64,000 nt of DNA. Source: Ampullaceana balthica (lineage: Eukaryota; Mollusca; Gastropoda; Lymnaeidae). The notes beneath the pieces were generated by a model, which made no database searches, was not told the DNA's origin, and saw nothing but the letters and a program-made list of their open reading frames with translations. This document shows, piece by piece, positions 11,247-20,304 of this stretch. The DNA lies in the NCBI GenBank assembly GCA_944989445.1, contig CALYLW010000038.1:1599313-1663312 (forward strand), written 5' to 3'. Each line of letters opens with the position of its first letter. Position 1 is the stretch's first letter. The position numbers and the translations under genes are program-made.

Positions 11247-12905
11247 AGTATGGTCCTAACATTCTCCCATTATGGTCCTAACATTCTCCCATTATGGTCC
11301 TAACATTCTCCCATTATGGTCCTAACATTCTCCCATTATGGTCCTAACATTCTCCAATTATGGTCCTAACATTCTCCCATTATGGTCCTAACATTCTCCC
11401 ATTATGGTCCTAACATTCTCCCATTATGGTCCTAACATTCTCCCATTATGGTCCTAACATTCTCCCATTATGGTCCTAACATTCTCCCATTATGGTCCTA
11501 ACATTCTCCCATTATGGTCCTAACATTCTCCCATTATGGTCCTAACATTCTCCCAATATGGTCCTAACATTCTCCCATTATGGTCCTAACATTCTCCAAT
11601 TATGGTCCTAACATTCTCCCATTATGGTCCTAACATTCTCCCATTATGGTCCTAACATTCTCCCATTATGGTCCTAACATTCTCCCAATATGGTCCTAAC
11701 ATTCTCCCATTATGGTCCTAACATTCTCCTATTATGGTCCTAACATTCTCCAATTATGGTCCTAACATTCTCCCATTATGGTCCTAACATTCTCCAATTA
11801 TGGTCCTAACATTCTCCAATTATGGTCCTAACATTTTCCAATTATGGTCCTAACATTCTCCAATTATGGTCATAACATTCTCCCATTATGGTCCTAACAT
11901 TCTCCCATTATGGTCCTAACATTCTCCCATTATGGTCCTAACATTCGCCCATTATGGTCCTAACATTCTCCCATTATGGTCCTAACATTCTCCAATTATG
12001 GTCCTAACATTCTCCAATTATGGTCCTAACATTCTCCCATTATGGTCCTAACATTCTCCAATTATGGTCCTAACATTCTCCCATTATGGTCCTAACATTC
12101 TCCCATTATGGTCCTAACATTCTCCCATTATGGTCCTAACATTCTCCAATTATGGTCCTAACATTCTCCCATTATGGTCCTAACATTCTCCAATTATGGT
12201 CCTAACATTCTCCCATTATGGTCCTAATATTCACCCATTATGGTCCTAACATTCTCCCATTATGGTCCTAACATTCTCCAATTATGGTCCTAACATTCTC
12301 CCATTATGGTCCTAACATTCTCCCAATATTGTTCCTAACATTCTCCCATTATGGTCCTAACATTCTCCCATTATTGTCCTAACATTCTCCCATTATGGTC
12401 CTAACATTCTCCAATTATGGTCATACCATTCTCCAATTATGGTCCTAACATTCTCCCATTATGGTCCTAACATTCTCCCATTATGGTCCTAACATTCTCC
12501 AATTATGGTCCTAACATTCTCCCATTATGGTCTTAACATTCTCCCATTATGGTCCTAACATTCTCCCATTATGGTCCTAACATTCTCCCATTATGGTCCT
12601 AACATTCTCCAATTATGGTCCTAACATTCTCCCATTATGGTCCTAACATTCTCCAATTATGGTCCTAACATTCTCCCATTATGGTCCTAACATTCTCCCA
12701 TTATGGTCCTAACATTCTCCCATTATGGTCCTAACATTCTCCCATTATGGTCCTAACATTCTCCCATTATGGTCCTAACATTCTCCCATTATGGTCCTAA
12801 CATTCTCCCATTATGGTCCTAACATTCTCCAATTATGGTCCTAACATTCTCCCATTATGGTCCTAACATTCTCCCATTATGGTCCTAACATTCTCCCAAT
12901 ACTGT
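11247..12905. repeat. Minisatellite, 22 bp unit (about 75 copies)
   Basis: Unit TATGGTCCTAACATTCTCCC plus AT, with a common variant ending 'ctccaat'. Units are very uniform, with sporadic single-base changes and one insertion near 12327 ('atattgttcct'), which argues for recent homogenisation. The last unit degrades at 12890-12915. Confidence 0.96.
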
Positions 12906-13296
12906 TCCTCAACATTTTTTCAATGAGACATCTTACTTACTCTGCCCAAATATTCTTTAAACGTGGACCTTGATTGTGGTCAAGATTGGTTATCTTATAA
13001 TAGCAAAGATTATGGTAAATATTGAGCTTCGAGTAGTATTGATAAAGGGCGCAAAATTAAGGGTCGCATTAAAATATTAATATAGTTCAAGGGTGCAGAA
13101 AGTGTTCGGTGGCGCACTGTGGAAGAGTGAGCTTTTGTGTCTAGCGGCATTGTTAAGGGGGGGGGGTACTTCTAGTACTTCAGATTTAAAACCAGTGGCG
13201 TAACAACGAGTTGGCATCGGGGCAGTTGCCAAGGGCGCCAGCTCAAAAGGGCGCCACTAAATCTCTAAATTTTTAAAAATTGTATTTCAATAAATA

Positions 13297-13959
13297 CAGT
13301 CGGACCTCTCTAAGTCGAACTGAAAAGGACCCGAAATTTTTTTTGACTTACGGAGTTTTTGAGTTAAGGAAAAAGGCGTAATAGGCACCGATTAATCAAG
13401 GACAATGTTGATATTGAGAGGTGGGGGGGGAGCCATGCCAGCTAGAAGCCATGACAGGAAAGAGAGGCAGTGTTTGATGTTTCATATGAAAGGAGCCAAC
13501 TTGTTTTGACATAACGACACAAGCCCGTGAGTGGAGACACCTTCCCTCTCCTCCCCCACTTAACTCCCTCCACAATGGTATGGGGGAGTACAATTTTTCT
13601 TTTTAAAAAGAGTCACAGCATGCAGCAAAGGGACGCGAATTTGTAACACTCCCATTTCTTGTCCTTGTCATTTTTTGAACTTGCAAGTGTCGCTTAATAC
13701 TTAATCCTTCGTGGAATGCACTAAAATAAGAATTTAAATCCATTTACGTGGCTCTACGGAACACGTGTTCTGAAATGTCACTCCAGAATAATAACCCAAA
13801 CGCCTTGGAAAATTCGACTATGAGACTTGAAAGCCAAAAATCTTGGAGTTAAGGAGATCTAAAATACATTATTCTTATGGAATTTTGCGGGACCAAACAA
13901 TTAATTCGAAATAGGGAGGTTTTCGACTTAGGGAATTTCGACTTAGCGTCGTTCGACTG
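13297..13959. mobile_element. pogo/Tc1-mariner-like MITE
   Basis: Terminal inverted repeats of about 23 bp begin CAGTCGGACCTCTCTAAGTC and CAGTCGAACGACGCTAAGTC (on the opposite strand), flanked by TA on both sides, the target duplication of the Tc1/mariner superfamily. The CAGTCG(A/G)AC start is typical of pogo/Tigger relatives. No transposase frame inside. Confidence 0.75.
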
Positions 13960-14420
13960 TATTTCACTTTTATCCTCGATTTTAAAAAAGCAAATAATTA
14001 ATTGTATTTAAATATATTTCATTTAAATCCATTATAATATATTTTTTTATGTTTGTGGCCTTTGCGGGGCTTCTTATCATACAAATGTCAATATGATTTT
14101 ACAGTCTTTCTAGAAAAATCGTACCTTCACCGTCGCACTGTCGAGGGAGAAAAGTGGGGGAGGGAAGGTGTCGGTATGTCAAAGCAAGTTGGTTTCCTTT
14201 CATATGAACCATCAGATACTGCGTCTCTTTCCTGTCAAGCCTTCTAGCCACTATGGCTGCCCCCCCCTCTTAATATCAACATTGTTCTTGATTAATATGC
14301 GCCTGTCACGCCAGTTTCCCTAACTCGAAAACTAAAAAATAAAATAAAATAAAGAGCAATTTATAATTGAAATAAAATGCTTTAAACACCTAATGATTGA
14401 ACTATTGCAAAACAAAAAAA

Positions 14421-14702
14421 TCCAATGAAATGTTTCAATTAGATCTTCTAAATTTTCTTGCTAAATGGGAATTGTAAGAATCGTTCCCGAATATCGAACG
14501 AGCTCTGAAAACATTTCTTACAGTGCCAACACCAGTAGCCACTGCTGAAAGGAGTTTCAGCAAACTAAAAATTAACTAAAATTACCTGAGATCGACTTCA
14601 GGTCAACAACGCACATCATCTCTAGCTCTTCTTTCCATCGAAAGTGAACTTACCAGTCAAATAAACTTCGATGAAATAATCACTAACTTTGCAAACATTT
14701 AA
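14421..14702 (+). pseudogene. hAT transposase C-terminal (hATC dimerisation) fragment
   Basis: One frame reads MFQLDLLNFLAKWEL, a stop, then ESFPNIERALKTFLTVPTP and VATAERSFSKLKIN, a stop, then NYLRSTSGQQRTSSLALLSI and ESELTSQINFDEIITNFAN. This is the standard hATC block (FPN...ALRIFLT.PV..A..ERSFSKLK.IK.YLRSTM...RL..LALLSIE). Two in-frame stops (14475, 14577) show it is inactive. It lies inside the element at 13193-15461 and supports its hAT assignment. Confidence 0.88.
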
Positions 14703-14730
14703 AGCAAGAAAAGTTAAGCTTTGAACCTTT

Positions 14731-15019
14731 GATCTTATCTTATCTTATCTATACAGACGCTCCTTCTATGCAGAAGATAGTTGCGTCCACAGACCATGAC
14801 AGATGATCTGTTGGCAAGTGATGCAGCATTCACATGCCACGGCTTTGTGGGTTCCACGCATTACCCAGCCGCCTAACTACATGTAGTGTTAGGTACCCAT
14901 TCGGAGCGGGGTGACTCAGGGACGCCCTAGGCCCCGGGAACAAACCCTTGCCTTCACACGGATTCGAACCCGTGACCATCGGTACGACAGTCCAGTGCGC
15001 TGCCACTCGACCACCACGA
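14731..15019 (-). mobile_element. tRNA-derived SINE, copy 1
   Basis: On the minus strand it starts with a tRNA-like head carrying an A box (TGGTCGAGTGG, 15003-15013) and a perfect B box (GGTTCGAATCC, 14960-14970). The body contains 'cccggggcctagggcgtccc', and the tail ends 'cttctgcatagaaggagcgt', 'ctgtataga' and a (TAAGA)n run. The tail matches the 3' end of the LINE at 41300-41768 and 48458-49050. Other copies: 23918-24137, 36172-36417. Confidence 0.88.
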
Positions 15020-15469
15020 TAAAGGACATAGGAGTGGATCGGTGGAGTGTTACTTACATTTACTTTTAATTGTGAGTTGCTATAATTATATATGAGATAA
15101 TGCGTGGGACACATTGATAGTTTTGACACTATTGGTTTTATTTATAATACATGATACTTCAAGTTTCGCTGTAGTCTTTATTAACGCAAAAATAGCAAGT
15201 TTTATCCACCAATTTGTTTCGTATTATTTAGTAAATAATAAACTGCAAATTAGTATTGTTCCTGTCTTATGCATTTTTATATTCACGTTGTATGACTGTC
15301 ACTGTCAGACTATGTAATTATTGTCATGAATAAAATAAGAAAAATCAATAATTTTTTTCTAACAAATGAAAAACTCGCAAAGCTTAAACTTGTCAATTTA
15401 TCAAGAGCGCCAAAAATAAATTAGCCAAGGGCGCCATAAACCTAGTAAAATGACGCCTCTGTTAAAAAC

Positions 15470-15983
15470 ACATCAAATTATATTCTGTGATTAGCAAAGA
15501 GTCTATCTGAAGTAATGCTATTTTAAGGTGTTTTATCACACTTCCTTTAAACATTTTTTTTTCACTTTCCTCAGCTCTATGACACATTCGTCCACTTGAA
15601 GACTTTTTTGAAACATGGGCAAGGAACTTAGAGGAGAGAGGTTCTAAGATTGGTGCGTGTGTACCCAAGCTAAAAAGAGTAAAAAAAACCTATCTGACGC
15701 AACGCAAGACGAATGTGGCCTTGTGCCCCCAAAACAGGGCGCGACCGCCACTGCCCCCTTCCTCCCCCCCTTCCTCACGCACCCAACAAAGGGCCCTCTT
15801 TTCACTCCGGCAGAGTGACGGTACTTGGGGTGTTGTATTACAGATGACTGACAAGGACCGGGGATAAAGACTTCCGGCTCGATAATATATGCACCTCCCC
15901 CCCCCAGCCCACCACTCTGTTGTGGTTGAGCTTGGTATGCGGCGGATATATTGGGCTTCCGGCAGAGGTGATAATTATCGGTC
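15470..15983. other. Unassigned spacer
   Basis: No gene or repeat recognised. 15710-15960 is C-rich and of low complexity. Confidence 0.4.
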
Positions 15984-15996
15984 CTCTAAACCAGTG

Positions 15997-16305
15997 TGTC
16001 ACATCTGATTAACATAATTTTGTGACGTAAGGTCACGTGTACAAGAGACGCGGGAAGAAAGGAGCATTTCTATTGGTTGAAAGTGTTGGGCGAACAGTTG
16101 TGTGTAGACTTCCGACAGGGAAGCATGTATAGTGAATAACTCAAGATTTCCACGTTATATTACCTCAAATGATTCTTATGTGTACAATATATATGTATAT
16201 TAAAGTTGTTTTGGATAAACGAATTCTTCAGTGAATTATTGTGCACAAGATTAATTACTGTGAGAACGCCTACATAAAAGAGAAATATAAAGTTATATCG
16301 TTACA
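15997..16305 (+). repeat. 5' LTR, copy 2
   Basis: 309 bp, TG...CA. Lacks the long (TA)n tract of copy 1; in its place is a short 'tgtacaatatatatgtatat'. Followed by the same primer site as copy 1 (TTGGTGCAGAAG at 16306). Confidence 0.95.
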
Positions 16306-17160
16306 TTGGTGCAGAAGTAAAAGTTCTATGTGAACACAATGAAAGAGGTTTCGTGGAAATAAGTATTGGATATTTCCAAAAAAGTAAAGCATTCTTTAAA
16401 ATAAGAAATAATAACAGCTATAGTATTTTTTGAATATACAAGTTCGTAAGAAGCTGTGAATAAACTTTTGTGGTTCAATGAAAATACAAGAAGATTTCAA
16501 AATGGCGGCATACAGGCGCATGGTCACGGAGTACGGTATGTACAACTAGGTCGCCTAGTTGGTTCTACGTCACATTCGACGACAGTACAAGCATACTACA
16601 CAGTACTGGCATCTGGGTCGTGTAGGCTTACTGAATGGTGACACACGGTGAACATATATAGGTCGTGACGTCAACAGGCTCAGTGCTAGTTGATTCCAGG
16701 AAGGAAATATTTGTAAACATAACATCGAACCGAGAAGCTATGGACTATTCAATGTGTTGGTGTGAATTATAAATAAGGAAACGGAATTTGTATCCATTCA
16801 TTGTGTGAAGAGTTTGATTATCGCAATTTTGGATTAATGGAGTGAACTAAATTGTTTAAAAACTACTCAAAAATTGAAATTTTAACCAAGTGACTTTTAT
16901 TCAAAACGATCGGACCATTTAATATATTTTGTCAATCTGAGGGAGCGTATATATAAAGTATACTAAAGATCCCGTGTGAGGATTCTTTTTGTTGTCTCAT
17001 CTTGCCAATAACTAGATTTTATGGTTTAGACGTGTCACTTATTTGAACTTAACATTTTTGAATTCAAGATTTTTCATTTGGACGATTTATAACTTTATCA
17101 ATATATATACATACATTCCTTACCGAATTGCTAGATTCATATTATTCAATCAAACAAAAC

Positions 17161-17715
17161 ATGGATTACTACGAAAGATTCACCGCCATAGCTAAAGAGA
17201 TGGGACTAAAAGGAAAAGAAATGAGAGATTTCATTGAAGAAAAAATTGCTGAAGAAAAAGAAAATCAAAGAATAGCTGAAGAAAAAGAACAGCGAAGAAA
17301 GGCTGAAGAAAAAGAAAATCAAAGAGAAGCTGAAGAAAAAGCAAGAATAGCTGAAGAAAAAGAACAGCGAAGAAAAGCTGAAGAAGAAGAAAAAGCAAGA
17401 ATAGCTGAAGAAAAAGAACAGCGAAAAAAAGCTGAAGAAAAAGAAAATCAAAGAGAAGCTGAAGAAAAAGCAAGAATAGCTGAAGACAAAGCAAGAATTG
17501 CTAATGAAGAACAGAGGCAAAAACTCATAAGTGAAAGAGAACTTGAAAAAATGAAACAAGACACCTTAAAATTACAAATTGAGCTAGGGAGTAGAGGCCA
17601 CAATCCTGGTGATGAAACAAATAGAAGGTCAGCACCAAGGGATACTATCAAAGTAAGAAAAAAGATAGCCAAAAAGAAAAAATGGATGTTTATCTGGATT
17701 ATTTCGAATCCATAA
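17161..17715 (+). CDS. Gag N-terminal coiled-coil frame, copy 2
   Basis: Starts at the first ATG (MDYYERFTAIAKEMGLKGKE); the frame is open upstream to 17128. Most of it is Glu/Lys/Ala/Gln repeats (EEKEQRRKAEEKENQREAEE type) forming a predicted long coiled coil, then LKLQIELGS and DETNRRSAPRD, which in gypsy/Gmr1-type gag proteins precede the capsid. The frame runs out at 17715 because the capsid continues one base back in another frame, beginning near the A-rich stretch 17671-17683. In copy 1 the corresponding A-run is in the frame that leads on to the zinc knuckle, so a single-base indel here is the simplest explanation. Confidence 0.7.
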   Translation: MDYYERFTAIAKEMGLKGKEMRDFIEEKIAEEKENQRIAEEKEQRRKAEEKENQREAEEKARIAEEKEQRRKAEEEEKARIAEEKEQRKKAEEKENQREAEEKARIAEDKARIANEEQRQKLISERELEKMKQDTLKLQIELGSRGHNPGDETNRRSAPRDTIKVRKKIAKKKKWMFIWIISNP

Positions 17716-19046
17716 TGGCTATGAAAGGCTGTAATGAAGAAGATTGGCCAGCACAACTGATGACTCAATTAACTGGAGAAGCATTTGAAGCTTATAACAG
17801 TATAGCCAAAGAAGACAAAAGCATATATAAGAATGTCAAAAAGGCACTTCTATGTCATTTTGGAAAGTCAGAAAATGATTATAGAAGAGAATTTCATGAA
17901 ATGAGAATCAAGATGGACAAAGATCCACAGATCATAGTACATGAAGCACAAGTCAAACTAACAAAATGGCTGGAACTGACAGCAATAGATACGAGCAATC
18001 CAAAGGCCATAATAGACATGGTGTTAATTGACAAGTTTTTAGAAAATGCAACACCAACCCTATTCACATATTTGACTGACAAGAAAGTTCGTACTCAAGC
18101 AGAGCTAACAAATGCATTACGAACATTCAAAGACTCTCATCCGAATGTGGAAATGGATAAGAGACAAGACATATTTGCAGCTATACAAATTAAAAGTCAA
18201 GAAAAAAGGCAAGATATGAGAAACCAGAGTCTGCCAAACCAAGGCAACAGACAAACTATTTGTTGGTACTGTAACAAGCCAGGACATATGGCGAAGCAGT
18301 GTTACCACAATAAAGGACAACCAAATAGGGTGTCACCTAATGGCAGCCCTATAAGAAAGAAAACAGAAGAAAAATCAAGACAAGAGCACTTTGAAAACAA
18401 AAGTAGCCAAGCATGGAAAGAAAAATATCATAATTCCAAACATAGAGATTATGATCAAGATAGACAATTATGGAGAGAAAAATATAATCATAATTCCAGA
18501 CATAGAGATTATGATCAAGAAAGACAATCATGGAGAGAAAGAAATAATCATAATTCCATAAATAGAGATTATAATGAAAGCAGAAGATCATGGAGAGGCA
18601 AATACAATTTTGACTCCAGAAAAAGAAATTATGATCAATCAATTCAATCATGGAGAAAGAATGAAAACCAAGACATGAATGATAGAAAAATAATAAAGTT
18701 AAATCGAGCACAGACAGAAACTAGTGACATTTTAGCCACTATTAAAAATCAAGTATATGATAAAAGAAATGAAGACCATAGTAGCAGAGATAAAGATGGT
18801 ACTAGTGAATCTGAAACCATTTGTGTGAAATCATCTGAATTAGGAAGAACAATTGGTTGTGTATTAAGCCAAATCAAAAACTTTACAGATAGAGACAATA
18901 TTTTTCAGATAAAAGTTTCTGACTCATCTGTTCCAAATTCTATTGAATTATCTGGAAGCAAAAATGACATCTCAAAAGCTAAGCAATTTATTCAAGATGC
19001 TGGAATTGAAATTATGAATGAACATAATCGAAGTCATGGTTGGTGA
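17682..19046 (+). CDS. Gag-like protein: SCAN-like capsid, CCHC knuckle, KH-like domain
   Basis: 454 residues from the ATG at 17682, which overlaps the upstream frame by 34 nt. Residues 1-150 (YLDYFESIMAMKGCNEEDWP ... LTGEAFEAYNSIAKED ... YRREFHEMRI) match the capsid fold of Gmr1-like Ty3/gypsy gag proteins, the group from which vertebrate SCAN domains derive. CCHC knuckle CWYCNKPGHMAKQC at 194-207. Arg/Asn/Tyr-rich repeats (QSWREKYNHNSRHRDYD type) at about 235-330. KH-like block at about 378-446 (ICVKSSELGRTIGCVLSQI ... IELSGSKNDISKAKQFIQ). A canonical KH has GxxG where this has GCVL. No protease or polymerase follows. Whether the ATG at 17682 is a real start or an accident of a frameshift is open. 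Confidence 0.78.
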   Translation: MDVYLDYFESIMAMKGCNEEDWPAQLMTQLTGEAFEAYNSIAKEDKSIYKNVKKALLCHFGKSENDYRREFHEMRIKMDKDPQIIVHEAQVKLTKWLELTAIDTSNPKAIIDMVLIDKFLENATPTLFTYLTDKKVRTQAELTNALRTFKDSHPNVEMDKRQDIFAAIQIKSQEKRQDMRNQSLPNQGNRQTICWYCNKPGHMAKQCYHNKGQPNRVSPNGSPIRKKTEEKSRQEHFENKSSQAWKEKYHNSKHRDYDQDRQLWREKYNHNSRHRDYDQERQSWRERNNHNSINRDYNESRRSWRGKYNFDSRKRNYDQSIQSWRKNENQDMNDRKIIKLNRAQTETSDILATIKNQVYDKRNEDHSSRDKDGTSESETICVKSSELGRTIGCVLSQIKNFTDRDNIFQIKVSDSSVPNSIELSGSKNDISKAKQFIQDAGIEIMNEHNRSHGW

Positions 19047-19140
19047 ATTATTGAACATTTCACAGTCTGAAGAAACATTCAAAGCCCAGCGATTTGAATT
19101 CATACTCGTCAATTGAAGAATGACTATATTGAACTAGGCT

Positions 19141-19245
19141 ATGCTATTAGCCGACTACAAATTTGACATTAAACCTGTGAAGGGAAAGGACAATGTAGTT
19201 GCAGACATATTAAGTAGAATGACAATAAATAAAGACACTCTGTGA
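19141..19245 (+). pseudogene. RNase H C-terminal remnant, copy 2
   Basis: A 34-codon stretch with the frame intact: MLLADYKFDIKPVKGKDNV followed by VADILSRMTINKDTL and TGA. It matches the conserved end of Ty3/gypsy RNase H. It lies 95 nt after the gag stop, in a position that in an autonomous element would be more than 2 kb further on, so nearly all of pol has been deleted. Confidence 0.82.
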
Positions 19246-19785
19246 ACTCCTAACTGATAAAACCAGAGACTATTAAAAAGACATTCTGTGAATTACTAAA
19301 TGATAAAATAAGAGACTGTTTTAACATTAGTCTGTGAATTCCTAAAGGATACAAACAGAGACTGTAATTATATTAATGTTTTTATTTGTTGAACAATGGA
19401 CAAGGAACAGTGTTTGAATTCCACTGGATTATTAGTTAATTTTAATAATATTGAGTGTTTAAATGTTTTAATTACTCAAAATTACAGATGTGTTTAAAAG
19501 TCCATTTTCATTTTTTCAGCACAGGTAGACGGTTGCAGTTCTACAGATTTTTTCACATTATTTCTTATGTTAAGACTGTTGCAGTTCTACAGATTTTTTC
19601 TCATTATTTCTTATGTTTAGACTGTTACAGTCCTACAGATTTTTTCTTATTGATTCTATATCCAGAAGTTGTATGTAAGAAAATGAATGTTCATTGATGA
19701 TAAATATTTGAAATTTGAATATAGATATAGATTGATTTGATTTTATGAAGACCAAAAATGTTGTATTTCATAAACATTTTTTTTG

Positions 19786-19800
19786 AAGGATGGGGGTGAA
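19786..19800 (+). other. Polypurine tract, copy 2
   Basis: AAGGATGGGGGTGAA immediately before the 3' LTR, identical to copy 1. Confidence 0.75.
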
Positions 19801-20109
19801 TGTCACATCTGATTAACATAATTTTGTGACGTAAGGTCACGTGTACAAGAGACGCGGGAAGAAAGGAGCATTTCTATTGGTTGAAAGTGTTGGGCGAACA
19901 GTTGTGTGTAGACTTCCGACAGGGAAGCATGTATAGTGAATAACTCAAGATTTCCACGTTATATTACCTCAAATGATTCTTATGTGTACAATATATATGT
20001 ATATTAAAGTTGTTTTGGATAAACGAATTCTTCAGTGAATTATTGTGCACAAGATTAATTACTGTGAGAACACCTACATAAAAGAGAAATATAAAGTTAT
20101 ATCGTTACA
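19801..20109 (+). repeat. 3' LTR, copy 2
   Basis: 309 bp, one difference from the 5' LTR. Confidence 0.95.
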
Positions 20110-20304
20110 CAGTGCTTGTCAAACGTGTTAGTATGGCTGACCGGCAGGAATTTGTTTCATGTACCAGGGACCGGTGCACTATTTTCCCTGCACTGACAAT
20201 TTTTTATGTCCTTTTTTGAGAACTTCTGCGGACCGGCAGCGGATGACCCACGGACCGGCACCGGTCCGCGGACCACCACTTTGAGAAGCACTCATGCTCT
20301 AAAC

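Larger units (their letters stand above)
13193..15461 (+). mobile_element. hAT-family DNA transposon (decayed)
   Basis: Ends CAGTGGCGTAACAACGAG ... AAAATGACGCCTCTG, with an 8-bp target duplication carrying one mismatch (tttaaaac at 13185-13192, ttaaaaac at 15462-15469). It carries the C-terminal part of a hAT transposase (14421-14702) and secondary insertions: a pogo-like MITE (13297-13959) and a SINE (14731-15019). A 160-bp deletion derivative with the same ends lies at 44418-44577. The segment 13380-13600 recurs inverted at about 14130-14330. Confidence 0.8.
15997..20109 (+). mobile_element. Non-autonomous Ty3/gypsy-derived LTR element, copy 2
   Basis: A 4.1-kb element with the same layout as copy 1. 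Target duplication CAGTG at 15992-15996 and 20110-20114. By eye the two 309-bp LTRs differ at one position ('gagaacgcc' against 'gagaacacc'), so insertion is recent. Unlike copy 1 it keeps a SCAN-like capsid segment. Pol is absent apart from an RNase H tail. Mobility must have depended on proteins from another element. Confidence 0.93.
15992..20296. mobile_element. hAT MITE split by LTR element copy 2
   Basis: The MITE proper is 15992-15996 plus 20115-20296 (about 187 bp). Ends CAGTGCTTGTCAAA ... TTTGAGAAGCACTcatg match the MITEs at 51386 and 60708, as does the internal 'cggaccggcaccggtccg'. An 8-bp target duplication CTCTAAAC flanks the composite (15984-15991 and 20297-20304), with four extra bases (catg) at the right end. 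The LTR element sits after the first five MITE bases. Confidence 0.82.

Noticed and set aside
14939..15019. tRNA gene on the minus strand
   Set aside because: A and B boxes are good but the ends do not pair as an acceptor arm, and the sequence continues into a repeated body and a LINE-like tail; it is a SINE head.
17671..17690. Programmed -1 frameshift site between the two gag frames
   Set aside because: No canonical X XXY YYZ heptamer in the zero frame (the A-runs are preceded by C or G). A single-base indel or homopolymer error explains it as well, so it is only listed as a possibility.
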